DNA of 64,000 nucleotides from JAYFQE01 sp034927345 (lineage in GTDB: Bacteria; Bacillota; Clostridia; Saccharofermentanales; UBA5734). The DNA is taken from positions 1-64,000 of the forward strand of contig JAYFQE010000009.1 of the NCBI GenBank assembly GCA_034927345.1, given 5' to 3'. Positions 1 to 9,222 of this stretch are shown one piece after another; the stretch's first letter is position 1, and each line of letters starts with the position of its first letter. A program made the translations under genes and the position numbers. Under the pieces are notes generated by a model that was given only the letters and a program-made list of their open reading frames with translations, did no database searches and was not told the origin of the DNA.

Positions 1-1
1 T

Positions 2-88
2 TGGGGGATGAAGCTATATCTGAATATGAAGCACCTGGAGTCGATGGACCTGAGTGAGGAGGTGGCTACCGATCTGACAGCTGGCTGA
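2..88 (+). CDS. C-terminal tail of an unidentified protein, cut by the window edge
   Basis: An open frame enters from the left edge and stops at 86-88 (TGA), giving 28 residues that end in SEEVATDLTAG. The segment is charged and helix-like. I do not recognise the family. It ends only about 30 nt before the ceramidase-like gene on the other strand loses similarity to its family. A transposase stop codon shortly inside an insertion-sequence end would give this geometry, so a transposase C-terminus is a plausible guess and nothing more. Confidence 0.3.
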   Translation, partial: WGMKLYLNMKHLESMDLSEEVATDLTAG

Positions 89-95
89 TGGTCAG

Positions 96-938
96 TTAAC
101 CAAGTGAGAACAGAAAGTGCGCATAATCCTTGACACGACCGATTCGGATTGCTTCTGCAGCCAGTTTTCGCCCCATTATCCGATAATCGGAAGCAAAGCC
201 GGCCATGTGATTGAGATGGTTGATATCTCCGCTGGCACCGGCGACATAAACGGATACAAAATCTTCGCCATATTGCGCCTTGAGCTGATGGGAAAGCTCG
301 GAAGAATAATCGCCGCTGAACTTGGTTCCGCCGATGCAGTCCTGATGGCAGGCAAAACTGAGTAAAGCGCCCAGCGGTTTACCATTCTTATCCTTGGCAA
401 CCAAGAGCGGCAGTTCCGGATCGTTCTCCGCATAGGGCCGGACAATGGCACCGGTTGATTTTCCGGGGTTGGTGCAGACAGAACCGTCGCTCATGACATA
501 ATCGCGGTTGAAGGAGATGCCGTCTGCCCGGCCGGTTCCGAAAAATAGGGCGCAGGGCTGAAGCTTCTGCTGTGCCAGAATCACGCAGTCTGCCGCGAGT
601 TTGCATAAGAGCGACATAAAATCAGTATCTTCGGCCGATCCGATCGGTTCGCCGGCAGGTACGCCGAGATGCGTATGTGTCGCGCATACGGCGATATTGG
701 CGGGAGCGATGCCAACCGATTCCTGAATCCGCAGGGCAATAGCATCAAAAATTTTAGCGGGCAGTTCGACGGCATCGACGGCGATAAGGGCCGTTTGTAC
801 GGCTCCGTCATCAAAAACGACGGCTTTCACGTACAGTCGATCCAAAACGCCGGTGCTGACGCGCTTTGCATAGTAACCGGGTATTTCGCTGCCGAGTGGC
901 GGTGTAATTTCTTTTTCATAAAATGCGCAACGAATCAT
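96..938 (-). pseudogene. Neutral ceramidase-like protein, 3'-truncated
   Basis: This is the N-terminal domain of the neutral/alkaline non-lysosomal ceramidase family. It opens with an EITPPLGSEIPGYY segment and has the metal-binding CATHTHLG motif around residues 85-92. The ATG at 938 is chosen because AAAGGATG lies just upstream; the longer open frame has no ribosome site. The product is 280 aa. The homologue at 49825-51159 continues for roughly 150 more residues, so the C-terminal third is missing and the last residues (after about GRVKDY) look foreign. The GDVSPN-type segment that carries the nucleophilic serine in characterised ceramidases reads SGDINHLN here, so classical ceramidase activity is doubtful even if the fragment is made. 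It lies 26 nt after the AraC gene on the same strand. Confidence 0.65.
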
Positions 939-964
939 AGTGTTACATCCTTTCGTTTCTCGTC

Positions 965-1888
965 TTATTTTCCGTCTTTGGCTACCTTTTGATAGGTCAT
1001 CCGGCAATACTCCCGCAGTGGCACGCCGTAGTATTTCGGAAAAATGCGACTGACATAATTGACATCGTTATACCCGACGCATTCGCAGGCTTGTTTCATG
1101 GAATAGCCGTAGCGGGTCATCATCAGCAGCATGCGGTTCAATTTCACGCGGTTGATGTATTCTGTCAGTCCGATGCCTTTATATTTGGGGAAAATATTGA
1201 TCAGGTAATTCTTGCTGATCCCCACCGCATCCGCGATTTCCTGGATCCGAATGTGTTGTAAAATATTGCGTTCAATATATTCTTCAGCCTTTTTGCAGCT
1301 GGTTTTATACTTAAGGATTTGGTTTGAATGGGTTTGCTCAATCGGATCGGAGGCTTTCCGCAACGCTTCAATCAAAGAACAGAAATCCGCGGACTGCTTA
1401 AAAAAACTTTTTTTGATCAACAGAGTCTGATCGGCAGCGACCTTGCGAATTTGGTTCGCGATCAAATGACCGGCGGCGGAGGAGGGGATGAGATATGGCA
1501 ACGCGATTTGATTGCCGGAAGATGAATCATTTACTTCATTGATGTCGCTCCAGCGATGGACTGCCACACGCGCGTCGATCATGTATTCCGATGTAATGTG
1601 CTTGTGTTCGCCGCTGTTTTTTGAATGAACAGAAATATCGTGATTGGGAGGAAAGATAAAAACATCGCCTTCTTCGGCGGTATAACATTCGCCTGTTGTG
1701 TGATTCTCAATGACCAACGGATTCTTGACAACATATCCGATCTCGATCACGCCGGAGGTTTCGCTTTCAGGTGCGCGATAGATTCCGAATCCGGCGGTGG
1801 AAAAAGAAAATTGATAATCAACAACCGTCAGGGCATGTGCGTAGGCGATTTGATGAAAACCAAGATATTCCATGGAAAAATAACTCAT
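965..1888 (-). CDS. AraC family transcriptional regulator
   Basis: A 307-aa regulator with the usual AraC layout. The N-terminal half is a cupin-like sensing domain; the segment around AEEGDVFIFPPNHD is typical of the sugar-binding barrel. The C-terminal 100 residues carry two helix-turn-helix motifs, the first around IRIQEIADAVGISKNYL and the second around SMKQACECVGYNDVNY. The ATG at 1888 has AAAAGGAG upstream at good spacing. It lies between a Gfo/Idh/MocA dehydrogenase and the truncated ceramidase-like gene, all on the minus strand, and probably controls part of this carbohydrate locus. A GC-rich hairpin separates it from the dehydrogenase gene, so it may have its own promoter. Confidence 0.9.
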   Translation of the reverse strand: MSYFSMEYLGFHQIAYAHALTVVDYQFSFSTAGFGIYRAPESETSGVIEIGYVVKNPLVIENHTTGECYTAEEGDVFIFPPNHDISVHSKNSGEHKHITSEYMIDARVAVHRWSDINEVNDSSSGNQIALPYLIPSSAAGHLIANQIRKVAADQTLLIKKSFFKQSADFCSLIEALRKASDPIEQTHSNQILKYKTSCKKAEEYIERNILQHIRIQEIADAVGISKNYLINIFPKYKGIGLTEYINRVKLNRMLLMMTRYGYSMKQACECVGYNDVNYVSRIFPKYYGVPLREYCRMTYQKVAKDGK

Positions 1889-1997
1889 GTGCCTGCTCCT
1901 TTTCGCTATAATTCTGCCGCCGGAGCATTTTTACCTTGTTTTCCGCCGCCGGCTGCCCGGAAATCCGGAATACGGCAAGCGGACTCTGTACGATATA

Positions 1998-2035
1998 CGG
2001 CGCCGGTCTTGTCTGGAACGAGAAGACCGGCGCCG
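1998..2035. terminator. GC-rich hairpin between dehydrogenase and AraC genes
   Basis: A perfect 13-bp inverted repeat (arms 1998-2010 and 2023-2035, 12-nt loop) sits in the gap between the two minus-strand genes. No clean T-run follows on the minus strand and only TTTAA follows on the plus strand. It is either a weak terminator or a processing/stabilising structure. Confidence 0.5.
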
Positions 2036-2093
2036 TTTAATCATGACAATGCGTAAATTTATAGATCAGATCATTTAAACGTAAAATCCGGCA

Positions 2094-3113
2094 TTAAAAA
2101 TTATAGCTGATTTTCACCGGGGCATCAATTCGCGCGGATTCCACTGCGGCGAGACAAGCGACAACCGTTGACGCGCCTTCCTGGCCGGTTGTTTTGACCG
2201 GCAGATCGTTTTTGATCAGATCCGCGAATTCGTCCAGTTCGCCAAAGGTATTGTGATTATTAACCTGCACCGGAATCATCTTCGGCGTCGTAAACTCGTC
2301 TTTATCTTCCGTCACCTGAAACAGCTGCAATTCCTTCGAGGTGTTATCGCAGATGATCGTTCCGCGAGAGCCATAAAGGACGGTACGCATGGTGTATCCG
2401 CGCTTGCAGCCGATGGAAACGAAGACTTTGCCGATCACGTTGTTCGGAAATTTCATAACCGAGATGGTGCAGTCGTCAACCGGCCAATCCGTCAGCATTT
2501 TACGGTTTGCGTAGGCAAAGACCTCTGTCGGATTACCCGCGATCCAGCGCAGCAGATCGACCGCGTGGCAGCCGCCGCCCAAGAATCCGTGGCGTTCCGG
2601 GGTGCGGCGCCAATTCCCCGCGCCGCCGATCTTGCTGTAATCATGCGCGTATTCGCTTTCCACAAAGAAGAGCTCGCCGATGGCGCCTTCGTCCACCAGT
2701 TTTTTTGCGGCGATGAAGCCCGGCGTATAACGGCAGATTTGGCCGACCATCAGTTTTTTTCCGGTGCGTTTTTCAGCAGCGATCATTTCGAGGCAATCGT
2801 CGAGTGACAGGGACATCGGTTTTTCACACAGGACATGCTTCCCGCTCTCCAGGGCATTGATCGTCATTTCTTTATGCAGCTGATCTGGTGTGCAAACGAC
2901 AACGGCATCGATGGTTTCATCTTTGAGCATCTCTTTATAGTCGGTATAAAGAGCGGTTACGCCATATTGCTCTCCCGCTTTGGCCAGTTTATCCTGATCG
3001 ATATCGCATATCGCCGCCAGCTCCAGCTTTGGATCCTTGACGATGGAATCCATATGAGCATGAGCCATTCCGCTGGCTGAAATCATGGCAATGCGTACTG
3101 TTCCGTTTTTCAT
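2094..3113 (-). CDS. Gfo/Idh/MocA family NAD(P)-dependent oxidoreductase
   Basis: A 339-aa oxidoreductase. Residues 1-120 form the Rossmann domain, beginning RIAMISASGMAHAH, a slightly degenerate glycine-rich loop. The family EKP signature is in HVLCEKPMSLSL around residue 95, and the alpha/beta substrate domain follows, with the GGCHAVDLLRW motif carrying the catalytic-region histidine and aspartate. Such enzymes oxidise or epimerise sugars, inositols or sugar acids. The gene starts 40 nt after the DUF4838 gene in the same direction, so the two are probably co-transcribed and act on the same glycan-derived substrate. The specific substrate cannot be read from sequence. Confidence 0.9.
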   Translation of the reverse strand: MKNGTVRIAMISASGMAHAHMDSIVKDPKLELAAICDIDQDKLAKAGEQYGVTALYTDYKEMLKDETIDAVVVCTPDQLHKEMTINALESGKHVLCEKPMSLSLDDCLEMIAAEKRTGKKLMVGQICRYTPGFIAAKKLVDEGAIGELFFVESEYAHDYSKIGGAGNWRRTPERHGFLGGGCHAVDLLRWIAGNPTEVFAYANRKMLTDWPVDDCTISVMKFPNNVIGKVFVSIGCKRGYTMRTVLYGSRGTIICDNTSKELQLFQVTEDKDEFTTPKMIPVQVNNHNTFGELDEFADLIKNDLPVKTTGQEGASTVVACLAAVESARIDAPVKISYNF

Positions 3114-3152
3114 GTAGAAATTCTCCTTTGTTATGAAAGATTTTGGCTTATT

Positions 3153-5078
3153 TTAGGCATTCAAAAACCTTGAAAATGCATGCCAGAATAAATATTGATC
3201 ATAATAGCGTTCCAGGTATATTTCTTTTTCCGAAAATTCTTTCTTGAGTTTCTGAGCCGATGCCGCCATGCCGATTTGATCTCCGAGCGCTTTCTTTTCG
3301 ACCATCTCGGCAATCCCGTTGACAAAAGGTATGTGTTCGGCAAGCAATCGCCAGGAAACCGAGGCGGCGCGGCTGCTTTGATTCTTGTTTGCCGCAATGA
3401 CCGCGGCAAAATCGGCGGTGATTTTGCTGATCTCAGCTGCTTTTTGCGCAAATTGGGGATTGTAATATTTGCCTTTGCTTTCGTCCGCGGAACATAGCCC
3501 GGAAAGATAGGCGAAATCAAGGCGATCCCGCAGGCTTTCCAGATAGGCGACAACTTCGCGCCATTTTTCTCCGAAAGCGTGGCTGAAATAGTCTTCTTTC
3601 AATGTTTCATAGCTGACAGACGAGTCAAACAAAGTCTCGCCGTATACATAAAAGGGAAAACCAGTCGGGAAGAAGCTGCGTTGAGATCCGTCTTCGACGA
3701 TGCCGTTGAGCCCGTGCTTTTTTAGTCCGGTGATATCCTGGTAGAGCAGTTTGGCCAGGTACATGCCGCTGGGATCATAATATTGATGCAGCCAAAAATG
3801 ATATTCATAGCAGAAACAATCGCCCGGCCAGACTTTTTTCCATTCATCCAAGTAACCCAGACATTCCGCCATCCCCTGGGGAAGCGTATTGTGGTTCAGG
3901 TTAAAAGGAACAACCTTGCCGGTATCCGCATCTTCATGATACGTTTCTGTATAGAGGCGGCTGATCGGCGCGTAAAGCATGGTGAAGCGTTTGGTATTCA
4001 ACAGCTTGGTTTCTTTCGCCCGCCAAAATGTATCGACATACACGATAAACACCAGGTGCGTGTTTAGTTTTCTCGCCGTTAGTATCGCGTCAATTTCATT
4101 AAGCAAGATTAAGTACCAGTCGGAGACATCTTTTTTGCGGCAATCGTCGCATTCGCAATGGTTGTTCGTCGCATCGGCAAGCCAAATATGCAAAAAATCC
4201 ACGTTATTTTGCTTTTCGGCATAATCGGCGACATACTTGGCGATGATTCGCCGGACTTCCTGATTGGAGAAGCAGACGTTGGTATTCAGCGGTACTCCTT
4301 GAAACAGGCTTCTTTCGCCGTTTATTTGAGCCAGAAAAGGAACGGACTCCTGCGGAACGCGGCGTTCATCCATTTTCTCCCAGCTGCCGTTGCTCTGAAT
4401 GCCGAGCGGCTCCGCCGTCCAGCCATGTCCCATATCATGAAAATGCAGGCCCCGTTTCTGAATTTCGACCTCGCATTGCCGTTTCCATTGCAGAATCGTT
4501 TCATTCGTAACCGGCTCCGCTTCGCGGACGGAATTTTCTCTATGCAAATAGTAGTTAAAATAATAGGAGGTCGGCACATCAAATTCCAGCATATAGGTAT
4601 TCATGCCGATTTTGGGCGTAAAATCGATGGTTTCCATCATATTCTGCTGATATTCGGCGCCCTCGTTGCACTGGCCGCGATAGCGATGATCCGCTTTTTT
4701 CCGGTAATGGACGGCCGGCAGAGACAAAACCGTCGGAATCGATTCGCCGTCGATTCCGGGAAACAGCCAACGGCAGCCGCAGAAGCGAAGATAGCGGTAA
4801 ACCGCGATCAGCAGTGCGCCGGGATTCGATCCGGCAATGATTCCGCCGTTATCGTCAGCCTGAATAAAGACAATATCATCCAGCTGGTCATCTTCGGCGT
4901 CGGATGTATCCAGTTCGAAATCCTTCATCAGTCCTAAACGGAATCCGTTTTTCCCATTCGGCTGATAGGCGATCGGAATCTCTCCGCAGCGCGGCATCAT
5001 CATGCGAAGATATTTCTTCAATTCCTCCGCGGCATAATCGATGGTCGGGTGTGAAACGACTTTGCAGATTGTATACAT
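3153..5078 (-). CDS. DUF4838 glycoside-hydrolase-like protein
   Basis: A protein of about 641 aa resembling DUF4838 proteins, which have an alpha-glucuronidase-like N-terminal domain followed by a TIM-barrel-like region. Visible hallmarks are the N-terminal segment IDYAAEELKKYLRMM, a central HDMGHGWTAEPLG stretch, and the CECDDCRKKDVSDWY cluster typical of the family. No signal peptide is seen, so it is probably cytoplasmic and acts on imported oligosaccharides. Start choice is ambiguous: AGAAAGG lies 13 nt before the ATG at 5078 and only 1 nt before another in-frame ATG at 5090; an upstream TTG is less likely. It is followed by the Gfo dehydrogenase and preceded by the sugar permease genes. 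Confidence 0.75.
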   Translation of the reverse strand: MYTICKVVSHPTIDYAAEELKKYLRMMMPRCGEIPIAYQPNGKNGFRLGLMKDFELDTSDAEDDQLDDIVFIQADDNGGIIAGSNPGALLIAVYRYLRFCGCRWLFPGIDGESIPTVLSLPAVHYRKKADHRYRGQCNEGAEYQQNMMETIDFTPKIGMNTYMLEFDVPTSYYFNYYLHRENSVREAEPVTNETILQWKRQCEVEIQKRGLHFHDMGHGWTAEPLGIQSNGSWEKMDERRVPQESVPFLAQINGERSLFQGVPLNTNVCFSNQEVRRIIAKYVADYAEKQNNVDFLHIWLADATNNHCECDDCRKKDVSDWYLILLNEIDAILTARKLNTHLVFIVYVDTFWRAKETKLLNTKRFTMLYAPISRLYTETYHEDADTGKVVPFNLNHNTLPQGMAECLGYLDEWKKVWPGDCFCYEYHFWLHQYYDPSGMYLAKLLYQDITGLKKHGLNGIVEDGSQRSFFPTGFPFYVYGETLFDSSVSYETLKEDYFSHAFGEKWREVVAYLESLRDRLDFAYLSGLCSADESKGKYYNPQFAQKAAEISKITADFAAVIAANKNQSSRAASVSWRLLAEHIPFVNGIAEMVEKKALGDQIGMAASAQKLKKEFSEKEIYLERYYDQYLFWHAFSRFLNA

Positions 5079-5262
5079 ATCGATTTCCATACCTTTCTGC
5101 CGAACCGCAAAATTTGCGGCGGTTTCCAATTCTTATATGATATTAATCTATCAAATTCCAGACGAAATGAAAATGCACGGAACTAATTTATCTGGACAAT
5201 ATACAGATGAGTTTGATAGCGTTGTTACAGATCGGCCGTTTGAATCAGGCTATGACGACACG

Positions 5263-5321
5263 AACAAAACGCGCAATCTTGCGGTTATACGCTATTTAGC
5301 CGTAAGAAGGCACGTTTTGTT
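5263..5321. terminator. Bidirectional hairpin after the permease genes
   Basis: Outer arms AACAAAACG (5263-5271) and CGTTTTGTT (5313-5321) enclose an inner near-perfect stem (5278-5284 with 5300-5306). On the minus strand, which is the transcribed direction, the structure ends in CGTTTTGTTCG. It lies between the last permease gene and the DUF4838 gene and probably ends or attenuates the transporter transcript. Confidence 0.45.
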
Positions 5322-5333
5322 TCATATCATGAT

Positions 5334-6233
5334 TTATCCCTTTACGGCGCCGATCATGATTCCTTTGACAATGTATCTTTGAAAGATCGGATAAACAATC
5401 AGCACCGGCAATACGGTAATCATCGTGACGGTCATGCGGACGGTATAGGGCGTCAGTTGATTTTGCAGCTGCATACTTCCTGAGCGGGTATGCTTAAGCT
5501 GTTCGGTCAGCCGCGTCGCTTCCTGCAGGTAGTTGTAAAGCATATACTGCATGGTCGTTAAGTTCTTGTCGTTGAAGGTGTAAATATGGTTGTCGAACCA
5601 GGAATTCCATTGGCCGACGGCTGAAAAGATCGCAATGGTCGCCACGATCGGCATGGAGAGCGGGAAAATGATTTTTGTGAAAACGACAATCGGACCGGCG
5701 CCGTCGATTACGGCCGATTCTTCTAGCGATGCCGGCAGCTGTTCGATGAATGTTTTAATGAGAATGACATAATAAGCTGAAATCAGCGAGGGGACTATAT
5801 AAACCGCAAAATTATTCAGCAGTCCGTAAGAACGGAAAACGAGGTATGTCGGGATCATGCCGCCGCCGATGTACATGGTGATGATCATAAATCGGTAAAA
5901 GAATTTGCGCGCCGGCATCTTCTCTTTGGTAAAAACGTAACCCAGCCACATGCAGCAGATCACGGTTCCGCCGGCTCCGATGACGGTTCTTAAAACGGAG
6001 ATCAGCATGGAATGGAACAAGCCTTCCAGCGCAAACACCTGCGTAAAATTGGTCAGTGTAAATCCGCGCGGGAAAAAAGTCACGCCAAATTGCTTGGCCA
6101 GCTGCGGTACGCTGATCGAATAACAAGCGACATACCACAGCGGGTAAAGACACATAAAGGTAAAAAAAGTAAAAAAAGTATAGTTAAAAATATTGAAAAC
6201 GACTCGTGAAGGAGTCAGTTTTACGACAGCCAT
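5334..6233 (-). CDS. Carbohydrate ABC transporter permease (CUT1, LplC-type)
   Basis: A 299-aa inner-membrane permease with about six hydrophobic segments. It carries the binding-protein-dependent EAA loop, ESAVIDGAGPIVVFTKIIFP, which docks the ATPase. The ATG at 6233 is chosen because AGGAGG lies 8 nt upstream; the longer open frame upstream overlaps the preceding gene and has no ribosome site. It lies 13 nt after the partner permease gene and forms the membrane channel with it. No ATPase gene is present; CUT1 systems of Bacillota often share one encoded elsewhere. Confidence 0.93.
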   Translation of the reverse strand: MAVVKLTPSRVVFNIFNYTFFTFFTFMCLYPLWYVACYSISVPQLAKQFGVTFFPRGFTLTNFTQVFALEGLFHSMLISVLRTVIGAGGTVICCMWLGYVFTKEKMPARKFFYRFMIITMYIGGGMIPTYLVFRSYGLLNNFAVYIVPSLISAYYVILIKTFIEQLPASLEESAVIDGAGPIVVFTKIIFPLSMPIVATIAIFSAVGQWNSWFDNHIYTFNDKNLTTMQYMLYNYLQEATRLTEQLKHTRSGSMQLQNQLTPYTVRMTVTMITVLPVLIVYPIFQRYIVKGIMIGAVKG

Positions 6234-6246
6234 TTCTGCTCCTCCT

Positions 6247-7185
6247 TTATATAATGGAATTGCCGCGTATTTTTTTAGCAATATAATTCGCGGTAAACAG
6301 CATGAGAATGCTGATGGCAGATTTTGTAATGCCGACAGCTGTTGCATAGGAATAATCCGCCAGCTGCAGACCCATACGATACACATAGAGGTCAAGAACT
6401 TCGATTTTCGGGGCTGTTATGGCGTTTTTAAATAGAAAGTACTGTTCGTAGCCGGTATTTAAAATATTGGCTATATCGAGCATCAGCAACACGACGTAGG
6501 TCGGCAGGATACTGGGAATCGTTATGTGCCACGCGCATCGAAAACGCCCCGCGCCGTCGATCAGCGCCGCTTCGTACTGTTCTTGATCGATTCCGGAAAT
6601 TGTGGCAATGTATATGATTGACGCCCATCCGAGATTTTTCCACTGGGCAATTGCCGTCTGGACCCAATAGACTGCGTTTGAATCCGCCAGAACATTGGTC
6701 GCGAACTCGGGCCCCCCTAATTGCTTAATGATTATATTCAGCACACCGTCCGAAGAAAACAAAGCAAACGCAATGGAATAGATGATAACCCAACCGATAA
6801 AATTCGGTAAAGTCGTCATGGTTTGCGCAAATTTACGAAAGCGGCTGCGTTGAATTTCGTTCAGCAAGATGGCAAAGGTCATAGGAAACCACGAAATAGC
6901 AAAACAGATCGCGGAGAAGACCAGTGTGTTTTTGATAACCGTAGGAATATTCCGATCGGTAAAAATCATTTTGAAAAACTTCAAGCCGACAAAATCACAT
7001 TGGGCCAGTGATTTTCCTGCCCGGAAATCAAAGACGGAGAGAATCCAGCCCCCGATCGGAACATAGTTGATCAATAAAATTAAAATCATGAAGGGAAGCG
7101 TCAGCCAGAGCAGACTCCATTGTTTTTTCGGTTTCCGCTTGAGCGGGATTCCATTTGTGCTTAGCACATCGCTTTGCGCTCTCAT
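6247..7185 (-). CDS. Carbohydrate ABC transporter permease (CUT1, LplB-type)
   Basis: A 312-aa permease. The first membrane segment is at about residues 25-45 (LLWLTLPFMILILLINY), five more follow, and the EAA loop reads EQYEAALIDGAGRFRCAW. The N-terminal cytoplasmic tail rich in Lys/Arg is usual for LplB-type members. The start could be the ATG at 7185 or the TTG at 7194; the TTG is better spaced (6 nt) from AAAGGTG. It is the first gene after the terminator hairpin that follows the binding-protein gene, so it is probably made at lower level than the binding protein. Confidence 0.92.
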   Translation of the reverse strand: MRAQSDVLSTNGIPLKRKPKKQWSLLWLTLPFMILILLINYVPIGGWILSVFDFRAGKSLAQCDFVGLKFFKMIFTDRNIPTVIKNTLVFSAICFAISWFPMTFAILLNEIQRSRFRKFAQTMTTLPNFIGWVIIYSIAFALFSSDGVLNIIIKQLGGPEFATNVLADSNAVYWVQTAIAQWKNLGWASIIYIATISGIDQEQYEAALIDGAGRFRCAWHITIPSILPTYVVLLMLDIANILNTGYEQYFLFKNAITAPKIEVLDLYVYRMGLQLADYSYATAVGITKSAISILMLFTANYIAKKIRGNSII

Positions 7186-7210
7186 GGTATGCAATTTCAG
7201 CACCTTTCTT

Positions 7211-7262
7211 AAAAAATGGAGCGACGTAAACCGTTCAGATGATCGATCGGTGCGTCGCTCCA
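7211..7262 (-). terminator. Intra-operon terminator between binding protein and permeases
   Basis: A perfect 10-bp stem (arms 7217-7226 and 7253-7262) is followed on the minus strand by TTTTTT (7211-7216). It lies 42 nt after the binding-protein stop and just before the LplB start. Partial read-through here would give excess binding protein over permease, a known arrangement for such operons. Confidence 0.85.
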
Positions 7263-7304
7263 TCGCTTTACCATTAAAGAAACAATTTCTGCGGGGTAAA
7301 CCGA

Positions 7305-9065
7305 TTATTTCACGGCTGCTTTGGCGTTTTCAAAATTCTTCTGCGCCCATTCCCACGTTGTATCCTCGCCGGCAGCTTTCAGATCAGCGAGTACCTGGGC
7401 TTGAATTTGTGCAAATTCGCCGTCGGTTTTCGCTTGAACAAGCTTGGGTACGGCCTGGAACAGAATGTCGTTGCACTGGGTCAGAATACGTTCCATATCG
7501 GTCGGCGTGGTTTCCAGGAAACCGACCAGTTCAATATAGTCCGACAGGTCGTTTATTTTACCTGCTTTAACCAGCTTCATGCAGGCCTGTGCCGGGTAAT
7601 CAACCTTATAAAAATCGGCATAATCCTTCTGCAGCGGATTTAAGCTCTTTGCGCGCATTTCATCGGTATCAAACAGATCGAGCGGATAACCGTCGTCCGC
7701 AAGGAAGCTGCCCTGTAAAAAGCTCAGCGGCGAGTCTCTTTCAACGCCGACCTGTTTCCAGGCGTCTCCCGCTTCCGAGTAAAGGGCGATCGCTTCGTCG
7801 GTCAGTGTCGGCACGCCGTTAACCACATTCCACTGTTTGCCTTCCACGCCCGATTTCATCATCCGGTTTACATCAGGGTCATGCAGCACATTGAGCAGGG
7901 AGAGAACGCCGTCTGCCGCCTTGGTCTGTGCTGAAACCCAGATCTGGTAAGCCGGGAAATAGCCCAGAGGCTCCTGATAATTGCCGTAGACGATATTGGC
8001 TTCGCTGGGGATATCGATCATGCCGGCTACAGTATTCGGATCGATAGCTTTTTGCGCCGTATAAAGATCCTCGTTGGCCCAGCCCATTTCCGCGACATAT
8101 TGTCCGGCGGCAGATTTTGCTTTGCGCTGTTCATCCGTCATTGTAAAGCTGTCGGGATCAAGCAGCCCCTTGTTGTACAGCGTGTTATAGAACTTCATGT
8201 CCGACCAATAGCAGGAACGTTCCGTATTGGTATAGGCGTTGTAAAGAAGGCTGTCGTTAAATCCTTCCATGTACAGATAACCCATAAAGGTATAGGGCTG
8301 CATCAATGCCGGTTTGCAGAAACAGCCGTTGAAATACCAGCTGGAAAATCCAGAACCCGCGACGCCGGTCGCATAGACTTTTTTGCCGTCCGGGGTAGTC
8401 GGATGCGCGGCGACCATTTTTTCCATCGCTGCGATATAGGTGTCGCTGTCCTTTATTTCCGGAGCGCCGATTTCTTTGTAATAATCCCAGCGTACGCTAT
8501 ATCCGCGCAGGCTCTGGGTGCCGCCGTCTCTTAGTTCGACGCCGCAGCAATCGCTGAGGAAATAGAGCGCGTTGTCCGCGCCGCCGTAATATTTGCTGAT
8601 CGCTTCGTTGCGTTTCTTAAAAATATCGCTGTCAATATTGGTGTAGGTGCTTAAATAAGGCTTAAGATCAAGCGCTAAGCCGCCTTCAACGATATTGGTG
8701 ATCTGGTTGGGATAATACGCGAAGATCAGATCAGGCAAATCGTTGCCGGAAAGAAGGATATTATACTTGTCCTGATCGTAATAAACATAAGAATCAATGG
8801 TGACATTTGCCCGCTTTAATATTTCTTTCCAAACATCGGTCTCGTACCAATTGCAGGGTGTGGTCTGGAACTGCCAGGTGGACCCCATTGAAATTTTCAC
8901 AGGCTCGCCTGCGGGAACAGCACTCTTGGTTTCTGTGCCGACGGCGGCGCTGGTGCCGGCAGCGGTGCCGCTGCTTTCTGTTCCGTTGGCCGCTTGACAG
9001 CCTACCGTCAGAGAAAGCGCCATCAATACAGCCAAGGACATCGTGATCAATCGCTTTGCTTTCAA
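7305..9065 (-). CDS. Extracellular solute-binding lipoprotein for carbohydrate uptake
   Basis: A 586-aa lipoprotein of the large LplA/LipO-like solute-binding class. The start is the TTG at 9065, preceded by AAAGGAGG at ideal spacing; a longer frame upstream lacks this. The N-terminus is a lipoprotein signal: basic KAKR, then a hydrophobic stretch, then the lipobox LTVGC with the lipidated cysteine at about residue 23, followed by a Ser/Thr/Gly/Ala-rich linker. The mature part is acidic and rich in Trp/Tyr, as in sugar-binding proteins. It would capture an oligosaccharide outside the membrane and hand it to the two permeases encoded downstream. Confidence 0.92.
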   Translation of the reverse strand: MKAKRLITMSLAVLMALSLTVGCQAANGTESSGTAAGTSAAVGTETKSAVPAGEPVKISMGSTWQFQTTPCNWYETDVWKEILKRANVTIDSYVYYDQDKYNILLSGNDLPDLIFAYYPNQITNIVEGGLALDLKPYLSTYTNIDSDIFKKRNEAISKYYGGADNALYFLSDCCGVELRDGGTQSLRGYSVRWDYYKEIGAPEIKDSDTYIAAMEKMVAAHPTTPDGKKVYATGVAGSGFSSWYFNGCFCKPALMQPYTFMGYLYMEGFNDSLLYNAYTNTERSCYWSDMKFYNTLYNKGLLDPDSFTMTDEQRKAKSAAGQYVAEMGWANEDLYTAQKAIDPNTVAGMIDIPSEANIVYGNYQEPLGYFPAYQIWVSAQTKAADGVLSLLNVLHDPDVNRMMKSGVEGKQWNVVNGVPTLTDEAIALYSEAGDAWKQVGVERDSPLSFLQGSFLADDGYPLDLFDTDEMRAKSLNPLQKDYADFYKVDYPAQACMKLVKAGKINDLSDYIELVGFLETTPTDMERILTQCNDILFQAVPKLVQAKTDGEFAQIQAQVLADLKAAGEDTTWEWAQKNFENAKAAVK

Positions 9066-9193
9066 AATAATTCCTCCTTTTGTTTTATCACTAATTTCAT
9101 ATCGATGAGTCAGGTTCGATATAGGAGAGAAACAAAACAGCCGGCTGCCGAACACATACTCCCCGGATATGAAAATCAGTTTTGTTTTAAGTA

Positions 9194-9222
9194 TAAATAG
9201 GTTTTCGTTTTGGCTTGCTCAA
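9194..9222 (-). promoter_or_regulatory. Candidate sigma-A promoter for the sugar-uptake operon
   Basis: On the minus strand TTGAGC (9217-9222) and TATTTA (9194-9199) are separated by exactly 17 nt, upstream of the binding-protein gene. The predicted leader is about 120 nt. The -10 is imperfect. Confidence 0.5.

Noticed and set aside
1986..1993. GTACGATA, resembling the candidate operator of the 16-18 kb operon
   Set aside because: The match is only 8 nt plus partial similarity, and the same octamer also occurs in unrelated coding sequence, for example near 22885 and 45413.
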